Shown: positions 62,533 to 64,000 of the stretch, in pieces
Layout: each line of letters opens with the position of its first letter
Position numbering within the stretch: the stretch's first letter is position 1
Origin: Sulfitobacter sp. S223
Lineage (GTDB): Bacteria; Pseudomonadota; Alphaproteobacteria; Rhodobacterales; Rhodobacteraceae
Direction: 5' to 3'
DNA: 64,000 nt
Assembly (NCBI RefSeq): GCF_025143825.1
Contig: NZ_CP083560.1
Coordinates: 2,294,001-2,358,000, forward strand
Made by a program: the position numbers and the translations under genes
Notes under the pieces: generated by a model
What the model was told of the DNA's origin: nothing
Databases searched by the model: none
What the model saw: the letters and a program-made list of their open reading frames with translations, nothing else

Positions 62533-64000
62533 ATGAGCGCGCTGGACCCAAACGATTTCTGGTCGCCGACGTTTGACATCACCACCCGCGACGACGGCAC
62601 GATCCTCATGGAGCAAACCAAAGCTCTGCCTGAGCATTTGCCAACTCTGGCGGATTATCTCGACAAATGGGCTGACGCCACGCCGGATCAGCCCTGGCTC
62701 GCACGGCGCGATGGTCAGGGGGACTGGCGCAAGATCACCTACGGTGAGGCGCGCACCGCTGCGCGCCAAATCGGGTCACACCTGCTGGAGATGGGGCTGG
62801 GACCTGACAGGCCGCTCTTGATCCTGTCAGGTAATTCTCTGGAGCATGGGCTTCTCGGGGTTGCATGTTTTTACGTCGGTATTCCTTTTGCCCCTGTCAG
62901 CCCCGCCTATTCTCTGGTCTCAAAAGATCACAGCAAGCTTAAGGACATCGCAGCGCTCCTGAATCCGGGCGCAGTCTACGCCGAGGATGGCGATCAGTTT
63001 GCCCCGGCACTTGCGTCGATCTCTTCGCCGCAGCGGGAGGTGATCGCACTGCGCGGGGCATCGTCGGTGCCCTTTGCTGATATGTTACAAGGTGATGGGC
63101 CATCTGCGGGCCGAGCACGCGCAACCGTAACTTCGACTACCGTTGTCAAATATCTCTTCACTTCCGGTTCAACAGGAAACCCCAAGGCCGTTATCAACAC
63201 CAACGGCATGATCTGCGCAAACCAGGCAATGGTCCGCGATTGCTATCGCTTTTTGGAAAAACGCCCGCCTGTCGTGTTGGATTGGGCGCCTTGGAACCAC
63301 ACTGCAGCGGGCAACAAGGTTTCCTACCTCGTTCTGACAAACGGCGGCACCTACTACATCGACGAAGGCAAACCCGCCCCCGGTGCCTTTGACGAAACCC
63401 TGCGCAATCTGCGTGAAGTGGCCTGCACGTGGTATTTCAACGTCCCTGTCGGCTGGGATATGCTGATTGACGAACTCGAAGCTGACCCGACCCTTGCGAA
63501 GACGTTCTTCAGCCAGCTGGGCATGATGTTTTACGCAGGCGCAGGGATGGCGCAACGCACGTGGGACAGGTTGCGCGCGATTGGGCGCAAGACAACCGGA
63601 CGGGAGGTTCTTCTGTCCAGCAGTTTGGGCGCGACGGAAACGGCCCCTTTTGCATTGACTTGCACGGATGTGCAGGACTTCTCAGGCAATGTTGGTGTGC
63701 CCTCGGCGGGGCTGTCCATGAAACTTGTCCCGAACGGCGGAAAGCTTGAGGTGCGCCTGAAAGGGCCAAGCATCACACCGGGCTATTTTGGCGATCCACA
63801 GAGTACAGCCGAAGCGTTTGACGATGAGGGGTACTATTGCATGGGCGATGCCCTGCGCCCTGCTGATCCGGCAGATTTCACCAAGGGCTTCTTTTTTGAC
63901 GGGCGCGTTGCTGAAAATTTCAAGCTGAACACTGGCACATGGGTTGCTGTTGGCGCAGTACGTTCGGCGCTCGTCGATGCCATGGACGGGCTTGTTCGCG
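62533..64000 (+). CDS. Feruloyl-CoA synthase-like acyl-CoA ligase (3' end outside window)
   Basis: At least 489 codons from ATG 62533, cut by the window end. N-terminus WSPTFDITTRDDGTILMEQTKALPEHLPTLADYLDKWA, P-loop KYLFTSGSTGNPKAV, then LDWAPWNHTAAGN and SSSLGATETAPFALT and FFDGRVAENFKLNTGTWVAV. The WAPWNHTAAGN and GRVAENFKLNTGTWV blocks are those of feruloyl-CoA synthases, which activate ferulate, coumarate or caffeate with ATP and CoA. The companion hydratase/aldolase is not seen here; with an SDR beside it, another acid is possible. Confidence 0.85.
   Translation, partial: MSALDPNDFWSPTFDITTRDDGTILMEQTKALPEHLPTLADYLDKWADATPDQPWLARRDGQGDWRKITYGEARTAARQIGSHLLEMGLGPDRPLLILSGNSLEHGLLGVACFYVGIPFAPVSPAYSLVSKDHSKLKDIAALLNPGAVYAEDGDQFAPALASISSPQREVIALRGASSVPFADMLQGDGPSAGRARATVTSTTVVKYLFTSGSTGNPKAVINTNGMICANQAMVRDCYRFLEKRPPVVLDWAPWNHTAAGNKVSYLVLTNGGTYYIDEGKPAPGAFDETLRNLREVACTWYFNVPVGWDMLIDELEADPTLAKTFFSQLGMMFYAGAGMAQRTWDRLRAIGRKTTGREVLLSSSLGATETAPFALTCTDVQDFSGNVGVPSAGLSMKLVPNGGKLEVRLKGPSITPGYFGDPQSTAEAFDDEGYYCMGDALRPADPADFTKGFFFDGRVAENFKLNTGTWVAVGAVRSALVDAMDGLVR

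Overview
The window looks like a chromosome segment of a marine alphaproteobacterium of the Roseobacter group (Rhodobacteraceae). The basis is the moderately high GC, the alphaproteobacterial character of nearly every protein, and gene combinations common in that group: divergent katG/oxyR, monomeric NADP-isocitrate dehydrogenase, a ScfR-type regulator beside propionyl-CoA synthetase and PHB genes, and an acs-adk-DUF4212-symporter-CBS-exonuclease run. The genus cannot be fixed from the sequence alone. No rRNA, tRNA or CRISPR array was seen.

Region 1 (1-8700) is accessory. It holds a large secreted DUF11-like protein open at the left edge, an exported lambda-lysozyme-like muramidase, an RTX calcium-binding protein with a CFI-box C-terminus, and a receiver-like protein. 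These are mixed with decayed mobile DNA: an IS6-type transposase, an IS21 istA, a tyrosine recombinase fragment and paired CTGGGGGTA repeats.

Region 2 (8700-14700) is the most unusual locus. It has a lone receiver protein, a UDP-glucose 4-epimerase gene overlapped by an HPt gene, and, divergently, a tight operon of three genes: a receiver protein with a multi-CxxC output domain and a degenerate GGDEF-like tail, a processive-type family 2 glycosyltransferase, and a membrane-fusion protein. It reads as a phosphorelay-controlled exopolysaccharide synthesis and export system.

Region 3 (14700-31850) contains a decayed IS-like patch, a MarR/hydrolase/enoyl-CoA hydratase operon with a dyad operator, katG/oxyR, a stand-alone Hint-domain protein, a GMC oxidoreductase/acyl-CoA ligase operon, an ArsC/Spx-like protein, a YeeE/YedE sulfur transporter, two family 2 glycosyltransferases and two small proteins.

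Region 4 (31850-43900) contains an acyltransferase-3/SGNH protein, a MaoC-phosphotransacetylase fusion, a glycine-zipper-like membrane protein, monomeric icd with an upstream dyad, an overlapping L,D-transpeptidase/extensin-like pair, a lysine-rich exported protein, and a patch of pseudogenes (flavin monooxygenase and possible Fis-type helix-turn-helix).

Region 5 (43900-60050) is a C2/C3 acid assimilation and storage block. A ScfR-type regulator is divergent from prpE-thiolase; phaB and phaC follow; then come acs, a second-type adk, DUF4212, a sodium:solute symporter, a cNMP/CBS/DUF294 protein, a small membrane protein and a membrane-tethered DnaQ-like exonuclease. Together they take up acetate, activate it, remove the AMP formed, and store or mobilise carbon as polyhydroxybutyrate.

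Region 6 (60050-64000) has a DUF3237 gene divergent from a MarR-SDR-feruloyl-CoA-synthase-like operon cut by the right edge, suggesting hydroxycinnamate or related aromatic acid use.
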